From Cacajao melanocephalus (taxonomy: Eukaryota > Chordata > Mammalia > Primates > Pitheciidae), in assembly GCA_963573385.1 (NCBI GenBank), contig CAUYLG010034925.1, forward strand, positions 36,428 to 100,427: 64,000 bases of DNA. The letters are read 5' to 3'. Below the pieces are notes generated by a model that worked only from the letters and a program-made list of their open reading frames with translations, searched no databases and was not told the origin of the DNA. Every line of letters starts with the position of its first letter. The stretch's first letter is position 1. This document shows positions 1 to 12,595 of the stretch, in pieces. The translations under genes were made by a program, and so were the position numbers.

Positions 1-988
1 TATATAATTTTTAAAACTACAAGGGCTTTATTTCTTATAAATGTCATATTAGAGAATGTGACTTAGATTTTCTGTCACATGGGCTACAAATGAGCCCCAG
101 AATCGACAGTATCCACCCAGTAGTGCTGCATTGGGACAGTCACAAATGCCAAGAATTGCAATGCATAGCAGCCTGATGTCTCCTGAAGGAGTCCTGTTTA
201 TGTGTGTTCAAGACAACTAACTTCCTTGCCAAGGGCTATCCCTGTAGCAGGAGAAAGTATTTCAGGACACTTTCCTGAAACACTAGTGAATATGAAGAAA
301 TATCCCTTGTTTGGAATGATTACTCATTAAGCCAGCCTCTGAGGTTTTTCTTATGAAGTGGTTTATAGCAACACATTCTCAGTACTTTAATTTACGTGAT
401 TGTAGTAGAGGCTCATCTTATGGTATTAGGTTCCAATTCAAATAGTAGTGGAAAAATTATACATTGTAAAAATTTCCATTGGAAATCTCTTCAAGTAGGA
501 ATCAACGACATGTCCACAAATCTCTACCCACATATAAACCAATACTCACATTATAGTCAAAATTATAACTAAGTTCCACCAAGCCTTCAAGAATAAGAGA
601 ATCCCTTTCTTATTCAACAACATATCACAGAAAAAGTGGGAAAGCTCACCAAAACCCTAATGTTTCGGATGTCTATTTCTCCTTAACCAATATCCCCAAA
701 AACAGCCATTTGTTATCGCTCAGGATTCTGTGTATTGACTGGGCTGAACTAGGTGTTTTCTGCTTCATGGGGTATCTGTCACCTGGGGCTATGTGGTCCA
801 CACATCTTGGACATCCAAGAGGCTCACTTACATGGATGATGACTGGTGCTGGTGTCTCCTGGGAGCTCAGCTAGGGTTTTGCCTGGAACACCTTAGTTGG
901 ACACAGAGTACTCCATGGGTAGGGTAGCCAGGTAAAACATAAGATACTTATATTTTATTCCAGACAAATAATGAATAATATTTTAGTG

Positions 989-1465
989 TGTGATGGTTAT
1001 ATTTATATGTCAGCTTGGCTGGGCTAAAGTACACAGATAGCTCATCAAACATTATTCTGGATGTTTCTTTGAGGATGTTTTTGAATGAGATTAAAATTTA
1101 AATTTCTGGACATTGTGTAAAGCAGATTATCATCTATACTGTGGATAGGCTTCATCTAATCAACTGGAAGTCTGCCCAGGAAAAAAAAGACTGACCTACC
1201 CTGAAGCAAAGGGAAGTTTGCTGGTAGATGGCCTTTGGAATTAAACTGCAACATTGGTTCTTCCTTGGTCTGCATTCTGCAAACACACACTGCAAATTTG
1301 GGCCTTCCAGCTATTGTAATCATGTTAGCCAATTCCTGAAAATAAATCAGTCTCTTCCCAACCCCTCTATTTAGATAGATAGGTAAGATAGGTAGATACA
1401 CACACACACACACACATACACACATACACTGTACTGGATATGTGACTCTGGATGTGGCATGCAAT
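989..1465 (+). mobile_element. MLT2-type ERVL solo LTR
   Basis: The element starts with tgtgatggtta and keeps the typical MLT2 order: the tgtcagcttggctggg-like segment, a cattattctgga segment, the AATCAACTGGAAG-like segment, agccaattcctgaaaataaa near the polyadenylation region, then a microsatellite at 1398. The right end is blurred by decay. Unit 2 has the corresponding flanks near 27838-27880 without this LTR, so it inserted after the P duplication or was lost from the other copy. No internal ERV sequence adjoins it, so it is a solo LTR. Confidence 0.8.
1398..1431 (+). repeat. (CA)n microsatellite
   Basis: A CA dinucleotide run with two TACA interruptions, in the 3' part of the MLT2 LTR. 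It is preceded by a short (TAGATAGG) tetranucleotide-like stretch. Confidence 0.95.
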
Positions 1466-1964
1466 ATTATTTTATTTGAATTCAACTGGGCATCTTGTAT
1501 TTTTATTTGCAACATCTGGCAACCCTAGGGGTGTAGCCTTTGGATATGTCAGTTTTATTTACCTTCTGACATGACATTTCCAATGAGGCAAGTCTAAGGA
1601 AAGTGAGCAGGTAAGACAAAAAAAGGACAAAAGCTGGTAATATCTACTATTGGTGAAATAAAGGGGAAACAGACTTTCAAATACACTGTTGGCACCACAT
1701 TGATGTAACCATTTTCTGAGGCCCATATTATTACAGCTCCATGACTTGAATGCCCTTTGTGCAGAAGTCCTATTTCTACCAACCAGGGAGTTTCAGCTGA
1801 GGGTTTCGAAAAGGCACATCAAGGTGACTCTTATGTGCATCCTGGTTAAGAAGCCCTGGCTGTGGGGGCAGGTCAAATTAATAGATGAGTTTTCTGCTTC
1901 AGGGATAAAAGATAGCTCCTACTTAGGGAGCAAAGTGTTTAGAGGGGCCCAGCTCTAGTTTCTT

Positions 1965-2140
1965 TATATTAGCGTCTGGATTTGATCTTGTGACAGCCCT
2001 GCTAGTGAGGTACCAGTATCCTCTCTTCTTCATGGATGTCTGTGACTAACAAAGCACATGCTCCTAACCACACAGCTGGATGGCAAAAAACTTGCTCAGC
2101 AAGCCCACTGCCAGAACCAGGCCTACTGCCAGAACCTGAC
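1965..2140 (-). mobile_element. MIR SINE relic, antisense
   Basis: The order is an antisense MIR layout: a decayed 'atttgatcttgtgacagccct' type segment, a 'gtgaggtacc' segment, an 'agatg' stretch and an 'acacagctgg' stretch. Paralogous copies occur at 28340-28520 and 39165-39365, so it was part of the ancestral duplicated unit. Boundaries are approximate. Confidence 0.45.
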
Positions 2141-3361
2141 AGCCTGGGCACCTTGAATTGCTGGTGGCAGATCTTTAGTATGAGGACATGTACTGTTAAG
2201 GAGTTTAATCTCTGTTCTCCTTGTGTTTACCCTTCCTGCATTTCCAGCAGAAAACCAGGCTTGGGCCTCTTTTCCCGTGTCTCAGGGAAGGTTTATAGCA
2301 AGGTTGGAAGCAGAAGCAGTGTTTGCTTCATCCTGTGTGGAAACTTAAACTTAAGGAAAGGATTGGATTACTTGTACCTGGCAGGAAGAGGAAGGGTTCT
2401 AAGGACACAGAGAAAAGAGGAGAGAGATTTCTCTTGGACAGTGATGAGGTCAGAGTTCTACAGGTGCCTCTGGGAGTAGGAACCTGAGCATTGCTCTATA
2501 TCAATGTTTGGAGAAGCTCTGTATATGGTTCATCAAGGCTCGGCATCCAGCCATGAGACAGATTCTCCTGTTTGGTTGGAAGGATGGATAATTCAGGGTC
2601 GGGAAGTGCGGTGGGGCTGAAGGTAGCAAACCAGCTAGGGAAATGGTCAGCTCAGCCCTCAGCGGTGGGAACACATGCGTGATAATGACTTGCCAGGCTG
2701 TATCTGGAAGATACATTTCCACAAATGGTTATTCTTTGTCAAAGAATAAAAAAAATCGTATTTTAATATATACTGTCTAGTTGAAAGTTAAAATCCCTTT
2801 ACTAATGAATACCCCAACCAACTACAAGATGAGAGCACTTGTTTCTCTAGATTTGTACAATAATGGGCATGCCAATGTTAATATTTGTGGATGTAATATC
2901 CTATCACTGTAATGTTAGAATGCTTTTCATTTTTCTCCATCTATTTCCACATAAATGGCATATTTCACATGTATATTTCTAAACACAAACATAACAGTCC
3001 CACTTTATGCCTCAGAATCTGTCCTTGAATAGTCCTAGAGTTTGATGAGAAAATCTGATGACTAAGTTTGTGTTTATGCTTTGTCCTGTTTAAATTGAAA
3101 TTGTGGAGTCATAAGAATGATATGCTGCAGCAGGAGAACAAAATGGTAGACTGTCTTTGCAGAGACACTGGAGAACGTATATGAGAGAAGCAAGCATGGC
3201 CCCATCAACTGCTGCTCTCCCAAATCTGCACTGCAGAGAGTCCCTGGCATGTGTGCAAGAATGGTCATGGCAGCGTGGCCAAAATATCAAAATAGCCCCA
3301 AAGTTACCTTATTAGAGACATCTCAGAAACATTTTCAGAAGAAATAAATTCAATAAGTGTT

Positions 3362-3780
3362 TGCTACGATTTGGATGTTTGACTCCTCCAAACTTCATGT
3401 TGAAATCTGATCCCTAATGTTGGAGGAGGGACTTAACAGGAGGTGTTTGGGTCATGGGGGTAGATCCTTCATGAAACTCTTGGTGCCATCCTTGCTGTGA
3501 CGAGTGAGTCCTTGCTCTATTAGTTCCCACAAGAGCTTGTTGTTGAAAAGAGCCTAGTACCTCTCATCTCTCTTTCCCATCTTTTGCTATGTGGTCTCTG
3601 CACAAGCCAGCTCCCCTTGGCCTTCATCATGACTGGAAGCTTCCTGAGGCCCTCATCAGAAGCAGATGCCAAATCTTGAACTTTCCAACCATGAGAATTG
3701 TTAGCCACATAAAGTTTTTCTCTTTATAAGTTATGTAGCCTCAGATATTCCTTTATAGCAACACTAAATGGACAAAGATA
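3362..3780 (+). mobile_element. MST-type (ERVL-MaLR) solo LTR
   Basis: A complete 419-bp LTR starts tgctacgatttggatg and ends near gacaaagata. It contains the family landmarks 'gtttgggtcatgggggtag', 'ttgttgttgaaaagagcc', 'gtggtctctgcac' and the terminal 'attcctttatagcaac'. A near-match 5-bp target-site duplication is visible: gtgtt at 3357-3361 and gtggt at 3781-3785. The paralogous site in unit 2 (around 30640) has no LTR. Confidence 0.9.
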
Positions 3781-3814
3781 GTGGTATAAAAATATACGGT
3801 TTATTCATTTACCT

Positions 3815-3915
3815 ATCAGGACAGCAATGTGAAGGAAGTATGCTGAGTCCCATCTCGCAGATGATCAAGCTCTGGCTCACAGAGACTAAGACTCTCTCCA
3901 GATAAGTGGCAGAAT
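3815..3915 (-). mobile_element. MIR SINE relic, antisense
   Basis: The segment with 'agatgatcaagctctggctcacagagac' character followed by a 'gataagtggcagaatgcc' stretch resembles the antisense MIR core. It is old and the boundaries are uncertain. Confidence 0.4.
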
Positions 3916-4519
3916 GCCAATGGGATTCCATCTCTTACCCTTCCCCACAATGGAACCAGCAGCTTCTCATTTGAAAGATGACAATTTTATACTTCCCCAG
4001 TATTGTGCCCTAAGGGTACTCACTCAACAGCCCTTCACATTGAGGAAAAGGACAGTGGAAATGAAATCCTGACCTTTGGGCCGTGAGGCATAGCTGTGGG
4101 GTCATATGGATTACCAGGTCTCTGAAGTTAACTGTAGGGTGAAATAAAGAAACGTAACCTCATGTGGAACAAGAAAGAACAGGGAAGAGAACAGAAAACA
4201 GCAGGCCCTCCAGGGATCACCTCTACTTTTCTCTGTCTTTGCTCCCTTCCCCACCTCATTTGTCCCCTGCTCTTTGTGATAATATGGGATGTACACAGGT
4301 ATCCGAAGTACCCTGAGAGAGGATAGAAAGATGGGAAGATCCAGATGATGAGACAGCTGGATCAGGCAGCACAAGTCCTGGAGCTCGTGCCCTGGGTGTT
4401 GGCTCACCCACCAGGCACTCCATCTTTACCTGCTTCTGTGTGCCTCACCATCACTCTACCACACAGCAATGAAGCTCCCACATAACAAAAATATCCACTC
4501 TTCAAGGTAGGCTAGCAGG

Positions 4520-5160
4520 AGAAGTGATTTACCCCTGAGACAAGAACATCTCACAGTCACTGGTTGGGTCCGGCACCAAGATGCAGAGAAATCTCTGGTC
4601 TCTCTTGCTCCAGTGTCCTGAACAGCAGGCAGTATGAGGTTTTCATCAAGCCCTTGGGAGTGCAAAGGAAACATACTTCTCTCATGCAGACAGGGGGACA
4701 AGAAACACAGGGGGACAAGAAACATACGGGGACAGGAAAACCTGGGAAACAGGAAGAAATGGGGTGTGTGGTGACTTCATTCCTTACCCCAAACTCCATT
4801 TATGGGGTCCATGACTCAGTTGAATAGAAATGGTGGAATCACCGTCTTCCCTTCCCCAGCACCATCAGGGCACTCATTCCACCACCCAGAAATGACACTC
4901 ACTCACCATAAAATTAGAAACATGGGAGTGTTTTCCTTCTCTCCACATGCTCTCTAGTCACGTGGAAAATAGTTACTATACACTAGAGAAACTTGGCAAA
5001 CCCCACCTTCATTAAATGATGAAGTTCAACATCACCAGTGACATTAAGTAGTCATCCTAACTACCAGATATAATGTGACAAGAAGGGCACTTCAACTCAA
5101 TGGTATTCTTTCTCAAAACACATAACCCTTGTCTAATCACAATAAGAACAACTGGCTAAG
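4520..5160. other. Block P interior with no recognised element
   Basis: I recognise no repeat family or gene. A short degenerate direct repeat (ggggacaagaaacac / ggggacaagaaacat, 4695-4726) is present. An 87-codon plus-strand frame (4564-4827) has no supporting homology that I know of. Confidence 0.5.
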
Positions 5161-5164
5161 CCTA

Positions 5165-5770
5165 TACTCCTCATTACTGTCAGGGTCATGAAAGTCATCT
5201 GGCAGTTCCTCAAATGGATAAGCAGGGAGTTACCAGCAATTCCACTCTTAGGTACATACTCAAGAGAAATGAAAACATAAGTCTACCTGAAAACTTAAAC
5301 ACAATTGTATGTTGATTCACCATTCATATTAGCCAATAACTAGAAATAATCCAAATGACCATCAACAGATAAATGGGGAAAAAATGTAGTCTATTCATAC
5401 AAGATTTTTCAGCCATTAGAAAGAATGACATTATGACACATACTACACTATGGATGACCTTGAGTATATATCATAACAAGGTGAAGGAAGCCAAACAATA
5501 AAGACCAAATACTGTATGATTCCATTTATATAAAGCATCTAAATAGGCAAATTCATAGACATAGAAAACATTTATGATTGCCAAGGCTGAAGAAGGAATT
5601 AACTGTATTCAAGCATGACAGGATTTTTGGAGGTAATGGAAATGTTTAAAGCTTGATTCTGGTGATGGTAGCACAACTCTACACATTTACTAAATTCATC
5701 AAATTTTACCCTTAAAATGGGTAAATTTCATTATCTCTATGGCATATTGGAAGAAAGCTGTTTAAAAATA
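5165..5770 (+). mobile_element. L1M LINE 3' fragment, copy 1
   Basis: This is the 3' end of ORF2 and 3' UTR of an old L1. Recognisable segments are 'ccagcaattccactcttaggtac', 'aataatccaaatgaccatcaac', 'ctattcatacaagatttttcagcc' and the tail 'ctacacatttactaaattcatc'. The same fragment with the same boundaries occurs at 32770-33365 in block P copy 2, so it predates the duplication. Confidence 0.85.
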
Positions 5771-6378
5771 TGGTCTTCTGGTCTTCTGTTATACCACAGT
5801 AATAACCAAACACTATCACACAAAAGAATTGGCACATGTTTTATATAAAAATGAATGCATATAAAAGAGTACCTGTGTCCTAGCCCTGCTGCCTCTGTCC
5901 TGTGTAACTCCAAGCAATGATCATTTGTCTTCCCCCTTTCCCTCATGCTACATAAGGTTGTGCTTGTGTGCAAAATTTGATGTCATCTAATCACTTCCAC
6001 ATCTTTCAAATATGACAATGACTTAAGAGTGGGTCCTGAACTCTGCCATCCTATGTGATAGGATGTCAGCATTACTAATTTCTTCACTCCTCTGTGGCTG
6101 TCCTCACATGCCTCCCCTTGGGGAATCTAAATAGCACCAACTCTATGTGTGCCACTATGTCAATACACATCAAAGAGTGAACACCACTTACATCAACGAT
6201 TTCCCTTGCAGAAATTCATCTTCAGAATGTAGTGAAGAATGTTGATAAGCATCTGGTTATAAGGACTGCCATCCTGATAATTATCTTTTGTCACTTCTGG
6301 GCCTGAATTTAGGAAGAGAGACCAAATGAGACACAAACCCATGAAGGGGCAAAGGGAAATGTGGTTGTCAGCGTGCAT

Positions 6379-6379
6379 G

Positions 6380-6413
<34 letters not shown>

Positions 6414-6419
6414 CACACA
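6379..6419 (+). repeat. (CA)n microsatellite
   Basis: A CA run of about 13 units, then CTCACA-type variants. The paralog at about 33900 has only a short ACACACA remnant, so the array expanded in this copy. Confidence 0.95.
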
Positions 6420-7408
6420 AACTGAGACATTTATCATGTTGTGTTATAATTCTCCTAACACAGCTTGCTGGACTCAAGGAAGACACATTTAACTCACTGC
6501 TGCAAACAGTCACAGGAACTGTGCCTGAAACTGTGCCCTTCAGTAGTACACAGACTCTGAAAAGATGCCATCCACACAGTGTAAATAATAGGAAATATCA
6601 GAACAGTCTGAATAACATAGGGTTGTGAAAATTGATTATGTCACATCCATAGGATAGAATTCTAGAAGCAGCAAAAACGAGTTATAATGAAAGCAATGAT
6701 GAGAGATGACTTCTTGCATACCAGATTAATGATTCACATTATTTCTAATGTGTGGAGAAACAGGTATTTTTATACTGTATATAGGTAATATAAATTAGTA
6801 ATAGTATTTTAAAGTCATTATTAATATAAAATTTTATAGTTCAAAGGGTTTTAAAATGACACTTTCAGGAATTTAAGAAATGCTTACAAAAATATTTGCA
6901 TATACATAAGCATGGTGTTAAGTACACTATTTTTGGTCATAGAAATAATGGTAAGGAAACTAAATTTTCATTGCTAGGATACTAGTGAAGTAAATTTGAG
7001 GGCATCCACACAATGAAATACACAGTCCCCCAAAAAAAGTGAGAATTTTTTTGTGTTTTAGTATTTTAAGACATTATCATATATTTCCATGACAAGATGG
7101 TTATAGTAAGAGCAAACTTGGGTTACAAAGATGATAAAAGATCTGCATCCATTTTAGCTTACCCAGGTCTCCAGCTATTTATCCGTTTGTCTCAAAGCAT
7201 TTAAAAAATATATTTATTCCTCTGACACAGTTTTCTCTTCCACATAGTAAGAGGCTCCACTTTTTAAATGGAGGCTGACAGTATTCCTACACATTGGGAA
7301 TGCCCAATTTTCACTCAGACGTCTAGAAAACTCTGTAGGGCGGGCTTGGGCCACAACTCCTCCCTCCCACTTTCCTGCTGTGATATTCAAGCTGCAGTTC
7401 AGGCTTCA

Positions 7409-7427
7409 GTCACGAGGGGGCACCACT
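7409..7427 (+). promoter_or_regulatory. Candidate CTCF binding motif
   Basis: The stretch gtcacgagggggcaccact matches the core CTCF consensus (CCA-N-NAG-GGGGC-type) at nearly all invariant positions. It lies in a slightly GC-richer island within AT-rich DNA. Unit 2 has the corresponding position at 34909-34925, where two of the core bases have changed. Binding is inferred from motif shape only. Confidence 0.55.
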
Positions 7428-7817
7428 ATACCAGCATTGTCAAATATTTCCACAGATGTGTTTGCAAGGAGCAAAAAAATATTCCTCACTTAAAACCTAG
7501 CATATGAATTTACATACAGAATAACTCATTCTGTCAGAATAAAATTGATAAGTGTAAAATAAGACAGTAAAATCCTCTACTCTGGGGCATCCACAAGATG
7601 AAACATGAGATACCTCTAGCGCACACTGGCAGCCCTTGGTAGGCAGAACAATTTTACCTACAGACAGCCATCCCCCTGTATCCATCATTTTTATGGATTA
7701 TAAAATAAGCATATTTAAGGGATATCTAAATCTGAGATTGGAAGTCCAGGCCTGGTCTGAACTGAAGATAAGCCTGCACCTGTGAACTGTATTTGGGTGG
7801 TGGAGCTAGAGGACCTA

Positions 7818-7818
<1 letters not shown>

Positions 7819-7854
<36 letters not shown>
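7819..7854 (+). repeat. (CA)n microsatellite
   Basis: An uninterrupted CA array of about 18 units. Confidence 0.98.
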
Positions 7855-7857
<3 letters not shown>

Positions 7858-8176
7858 CAATTTACTGTTTTAAATCTACTTTGTTTTCCCAATAAACTGA
7901 ATACAATGAATCCTTTTCCAAATTACTGAATTCAGTTATACATTACTGTTGTCGATCTATTAACAAGTATTTTCTTTATCCAAATTTTTATCAATATACA
8001 TTTTCCTGAAACAAACTTTCAAACAATATACAAAAGCATATTCATAAATTGGAATAAACCTTTATCACTCACTGGTCCAGCTTCTATGCTGTGACCCAAG
8101 AGCGTCTGTTGTCCCTGGTATGGTGCATACTCTTCAGACACGTCCCTGTAGGTGAGGTGCACACAATCCCGTTCAC

Positions 8177-8179
<3 letters not shown>

Positions 8180-8212
<33 letters not shown>
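8180..8212 (+). repeat. (CA)n microsatellite
   Basis: An uninterrupted CA array of about 16 units, 325 bases from the previous one. Confidence 0.98.
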
Positions 8213-8214
<2 letters not shown>

Positions 8215-8349
8215 GAGTCTCCAAAAGCGCAATCGCAGTCCTCATCTTCTTTTGCAACTTGCCTTTTCCACTTTATATTATATTTAGGGTTGATATTTGT
8301 ATCTTATTAGTTCTTGTGGTTTTGGCATAGTTAACATGTTCATTGTTCA

Positions 8350-8510
8350 TGTATGTATGTGAATTATCTGTTGAAATAGTTGCTAATCTTTTTGTTACAG
8401 AGTGTGCTTCATAAATCATGGATACTAACCCAATATCTGAAGTGTGGTTTGCAAATGTTTTCTCCTTTAATACAATTCTTAGTGGCTTTTTATTTATTTA
8501 GAAAGTGTAT
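8350..8510 (-). mobile_element. L1M LINE fragment, antisense
   Basis: The stretch 'gtggtttgcaaatgttttctcc', preceded by a 'ggatactaacccaatatctga' segment, is the classic antisense L1 ORF2 3' sequence. It is short and decayed. Confidence 0.55.
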
Positions 8511-8734
8511 TAAATTTCAATAATTTGAGTTAAAAGCTATACAGCTCATAATTTAAAAGAAGAAAACATTGAACACCACCACGGGGAGTGGGTACAGTCA
8601 GCCTGCAGGAAGATGATTGCATTCAGAGCCCTGCAGGCATTAAGGAAAAATGGAAAAAACTCTGGAGTATTCCAGAGTAAGCTGCTGATCAGAAGATACC
8701 AAAGTTTTCTCTTTGATTTACATAACTCCCCTAA

Positions 8735-8815
8735 AGGCAGTACCCTCATCTGAATAGTGGTCAGAATGATGGGTATCTTAAACAGCTGTTAGGATTAAAG
8801 AAGAAGATCCTGACA
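8735..8815 (+). mobile_element. MIR SINE relic
   Basis: The stretch 'taccctcatctgaatagtgg', followed by 'agctgttaggattaaag', resembles the MIR central and 3' region in sense orientation. Confidence 0.4.
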
Positions 8816-10600
8816 CAGAAGGATTCAGGGTAAAAGTTCAGTCACAGTCAGGCAGCCCAGGGCCCAAGGAGCAATCAGCACATGTGAATTGAAACACCTG
8901 TGAAGTGCCTTCCTTGTGCAACTAAAAATAACAAAAAGAAAGGAAAATATACACATGGCCAGCACTTGTAATACAAAATTCGTTCAAGTTCTAAATGCAA
9001 TGCAGCCCTAAAGCAACCAAGGAATTTGGGTATGGATACATGAAAACTAACTCCCCCAAAATACTGTCTTCTTTTACCAGCATGGCCCAGATTAGGGTCT
9101 AGATGTAGAGGACAGGCCTAGAAGAGAAACAGTGAGAACGAAGACCAAAAATTCAGCCTAGACAAATGGGAAAATGTTTTATGTTCAGATACACTGAGAC
9201 ATTGTTTTGGGATAGCAAGCAATTGGAAAATGAAGACTCTGAACGCATCAGTTTTAAAATGAAAATAGTATCTGCAAAATGCATTTCTGCTTCCTACAGC
9301 ATATAAACTGAGAAAATGAGTGTTTCCATTTTAGTAGCTCTGAAAGAAAATACACATGGCAAGTAGGCATATACACTTGTCACACTGTTGAGATGTGGAT
9401 GTGCATTTGTTCTTGTGTTTCTGCCTTTCTCTTTTCCATTACATGTCCCACTAACTACAGATGAAACATTCAACAAAATAAGGTCGCATTTCATGTAGAT
9501 ATATATACATGTTAAAAATTGTAATGAGATGTATTAAGAATGAAATATCCAAATTCTTGTTAGTGACTACTCCAAGTAAAAGAGCAGCTAATGCAATCAG
9601 AAAAGACTAAGTTTCTACTGTATATGTAATGTTTTATTTCTTAATATGAGTACATAGAAGTATCTTACACTATTTTTGAATTTTTATGTCTGAAATATTT
9701 AACATGCAATGTTTGTATGAGTTTTAATTCTGATTTAAAACATGATTCATATTAATTTAGAAATTGTAGAACATACAGTTAATTCCAGAGATAAACATAT
9801 ACTAGGTAATCTTACCACTCTTTAACTTTAAAAAGTACATATTTGTGCATTCCCTCCCATTATATTCTCTCTATATAAATGTGAGTTTTATTTTTTTAAA
9901 TGGTTTAACAAAATTTTTTAATAGAATTTATAAAAATGCATCTTTGAGAATAATTTTCAGAGATTGAATTGTTTTCCACACCTGAAGAAAATACACAATT
10001 ATCAGCACTCACACATATATACATTCAAGACTACAGTGACATTCTCTACATATAACTATATTCGATATAGCTTGAACTGCAGAAAAATCAAGACAATTCC
10101 AAAAAGTGATCGCAGGGTCATTTTTTTTTTTTTTCCAGAACACTTGAGAAACAGTAAAGCTATTTCAACAAAAGTCTTTCTTTGATTGACAAAAGTTGAA
10201 ACTCAAACTTAAATAAAAAAAGATCCAAACCAAGATCCTCTCCACCCCCACCCCTCATCCCTCGATTAATCCCCTTTAGGGCCATATTTTCTTCTTGCTC
10301 CTAAGAAAAAAATCTGGAATTTCGAATATTCCCAGTTTTCTATGCACACTTGGAATTGGGCAAATGCGTTCAGATCAGCCAGCATTTCTGTATACACATA
10401 CAGAAAATACATGAATATATGTATATACATCTATATACATACATGCTGTGTATTTATTGCATGTGGTCTCACATATCTAGACAGTTGACATTGCTAGATG
10501 TCCTGAAACCAGATGAAATGATCTCAAGTATACACTGAATTCTATATGACTCCCAAGTCCCCATCCCTAACCATTTGGATACCATCATTTTCTGTGTAAG
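8816..10600. other. AT-rich unique sequence
   Basis: I see no recognisable repeat family, gene or RNA. There is a T-run at 10122-10135 and a (TATATAC)-rich stretch near 10415-10445. Confidence 0.6.
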
Positions 10601-10604
10601 GGCT

Positions 10605-10700
10605 GAGACCAGCACAGGGGAAGTCACTTCCTATGGTCCTGCAGGCAAGGACAGATCTGGTTTCTGGGACCCAGAACTCTTGATTTCAGTCTGTTGTACA
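10605..10700 (-). mobile_element. MIR-like relic, antisense
   Basis: The stretch 'cacaggggaagtcacttcct', then 'gtcctgcaggcaaggacag', resembles antisense MIR. A similar stretch lies at 14455-14560, so the two may be independent MIR copies or a local duplication. Confidence 0.4.
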
Positions 10701-10954
10701 GCAGACCCATCTTCATGCTCTGTTATTCTGTAATATCTTTCTTCTGGGGTTCAAAGAAAGGTTCCCTTTCTGGTATCAAAAAGGGAAGTAAGCCAACCTA
10801 TCTCCATCCTTCCCTGCCTTCTACTCTTCCCAGTCTCTAATACTTATAATTCTACTCTATTTCCATGAGCTCATTTAAAAAAAATTTTTTAGTAGTAGCT
10901 GGTTAACTGTCACACAATTATAGATAGACAGGAAGAATGAGTTTTGGTGTTCTG

Positions 10955-11150
10955 CTATAATTTATTGTATATTCTCAAAGGCTGGAAGAGAAGATTTTGA
11001 ATCTTTACAACACAAAGAAATGGCAAAGTTTGAGGGGGTGGATATGCTAATTGCCCTGATTTGCCCCTTAGACACTGCATACACATATGGGAATATCACT
11101 TTGTATCCCATAAATATGTACATTACATGTTGACTAAAAATTAAAGGAAA
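10955..11150 (+). mobile_element. L1MA-type LINE 3' end
   Basis: The 3' UTR signature is clear: 'gaagagaagattttgaatct', 'ggatatgctaattgccctg', 'cccataaatatgtacattac' and 'gactaaaaattaaagg'. The element is heavily 5'-truncated. Confidence 0.75.
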
Positions 11151-11689
11151 AGGGGAAGGTAAAAAGAAGAACATATCAAATAAAAAGATAACAAAACAAT
11201 GATTTTCTTACTGATTTCTGCCATCCTCAGTATCTCATCCTAAAGAGAAATGGTACCAAAGCTTATTCATCATATAAATATATATATATTTCTTTTCCTG
11301 ATGGTTCAAATCTACTGATCTCTTTGAGATGTTCATGTTGTAACTGTTAGAATCATTAGTTACCCTTAGTAAACCTGATCTTGCTATTATGTTTTGTTTT
11401 ATATATGTGCAAAACATATTCATGTACATATGTTCTTTCTCCCAATCATCATGTTGTACATATTTTTCAGCAACTTCTGTTTTCCACTCAGTATGATAGC
11501 CCAGGATATTAATTTGAATTCATTTACTTATTGTAATTTGGTAAATTTTTGAAAGTTTAATGACTATGTATATTGCATTTTATGTGAATTATCTATCCAC
11601 ATATTTTGATGATTTCTCTACTCATTATTAAGACTTCTTCCATATCAAGGATCTTATGTATTAATGATTCTAAATACTAATTAAATATA

Positions 11690-12595
11690 GAGAGCAAATA
11701 AACATACGAACTAGTAAAAGACTGTACAATTTCTGTGTTTAAAAGCAATGTAACAGAACTGAACACAAATGACCAAAGACATCAATCATATCGATAACAA
11801 TAAATAGGCTTAACTTACCTATTAAAAGAAAATTATTTTCAGACTGCCTATTGAAGCAAAATCCAAAGTTATGCTTTTTCAAGTGATATATGTAAAACAA
11901 ATGTATTCATAGAGGGTAAAAATGTAACGATAAATATATACTAGGCAGTTGTCAATATAAAGAAAGGGTTACAATCTTGACAATTAAGAGAGAAAAATTG
12001 AGACCCAAATGGATTTAAAGAGATAAAAAAACAGTTGATAAAGGTAAATGCTACAATTCACAAGGAAAATGGGAGATATTAATACTTATATACGCAATCA
12101 TGTGGTAAAAATATTGATAGAGCAAAAACTACAATAAGTGCAAAGAGAAGTAGGAAGAAGCACACCATTAAAAATAGATGAATCTACCACATTTCCTATA
12201 ATCCAAAAACATTCAAGTGGAGAAAAATTTAGTAACACCTAAACAACATAATTCTAAGGGCAGATCTTACAGATACACTTATTCTAAATTGTGAAGCCTA
12301 ATATTAGATAACACACCTACTTTCATATAAACATGGATCATTCATGAAAATTGATTCTATCTGAGGCTGTTAAACAAAACTTGCACCCAAATGGAAATAG
12401 ATTTAAATTGCAGAATTTGGTGAATATAATCATAATGAAAACAGAGCATGTATGAATTTAGCTAGAGTAGCTTTGAGAGACTATTTTAAAACATTAAATA
12501 CCTATATCAATAAAAATGAAAATAAATGAGTTAAACATTCAATTCAGAAAGCCTGATAAAGAACCACAATGTAAACTAAAAAAAAAAAAAAAATA
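11690..12595 (+). mobile_element. Old L1/HAL1-like ORF2 fragment
   Basis: Decayed LINE sequence in sense orientation ends in an A-run at 12579-12594. Segments that track the L1 endonuclease region include 'attaaaagaaaattattttcagactg', 'tacaattcacaaggaaa', 'gagcaaaaactacaataag' and 'ttcaagtggagaaaaattta'. No reading frame survives. Subfamily assignment (L1M or HAL1) cannot be settled by eye. Confidence 0.6.

Larger units (their letters stand above)
1..7650 (+). repeat. Tandem duplication block P, copy 1 (unit 1)
   Basis: This block aligns in the same order and orientation with about 26520-35140. Landmarks shared by both copies include the run around 230-270 (matching 26760-26800), the segment at 726-900 (matching 27575-27790), 2270-2590 (matching 28575-28900), 3006-3300 (matching 30290-30600), 5165-5770 (matching 32770-33370), and 7300-7640 (matching 34790-35140). 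Homology already exists at base 1, so the copy extends left of the window. It carries private insertions, an MLT2 LTR at 989 and an MST LTR at 3362. No gene is evident; its ancient content is MIR and L1M relics. The exact ends are estimates by eye. Confidence 0.85.

Noticed and set aside
6193..6513. Frames with CVCVCV or HTHTHT runs (also near 1156, 8019, 12612, 20731, 22267)
   Set aside because: They are translations of CA/TG microsatellites.
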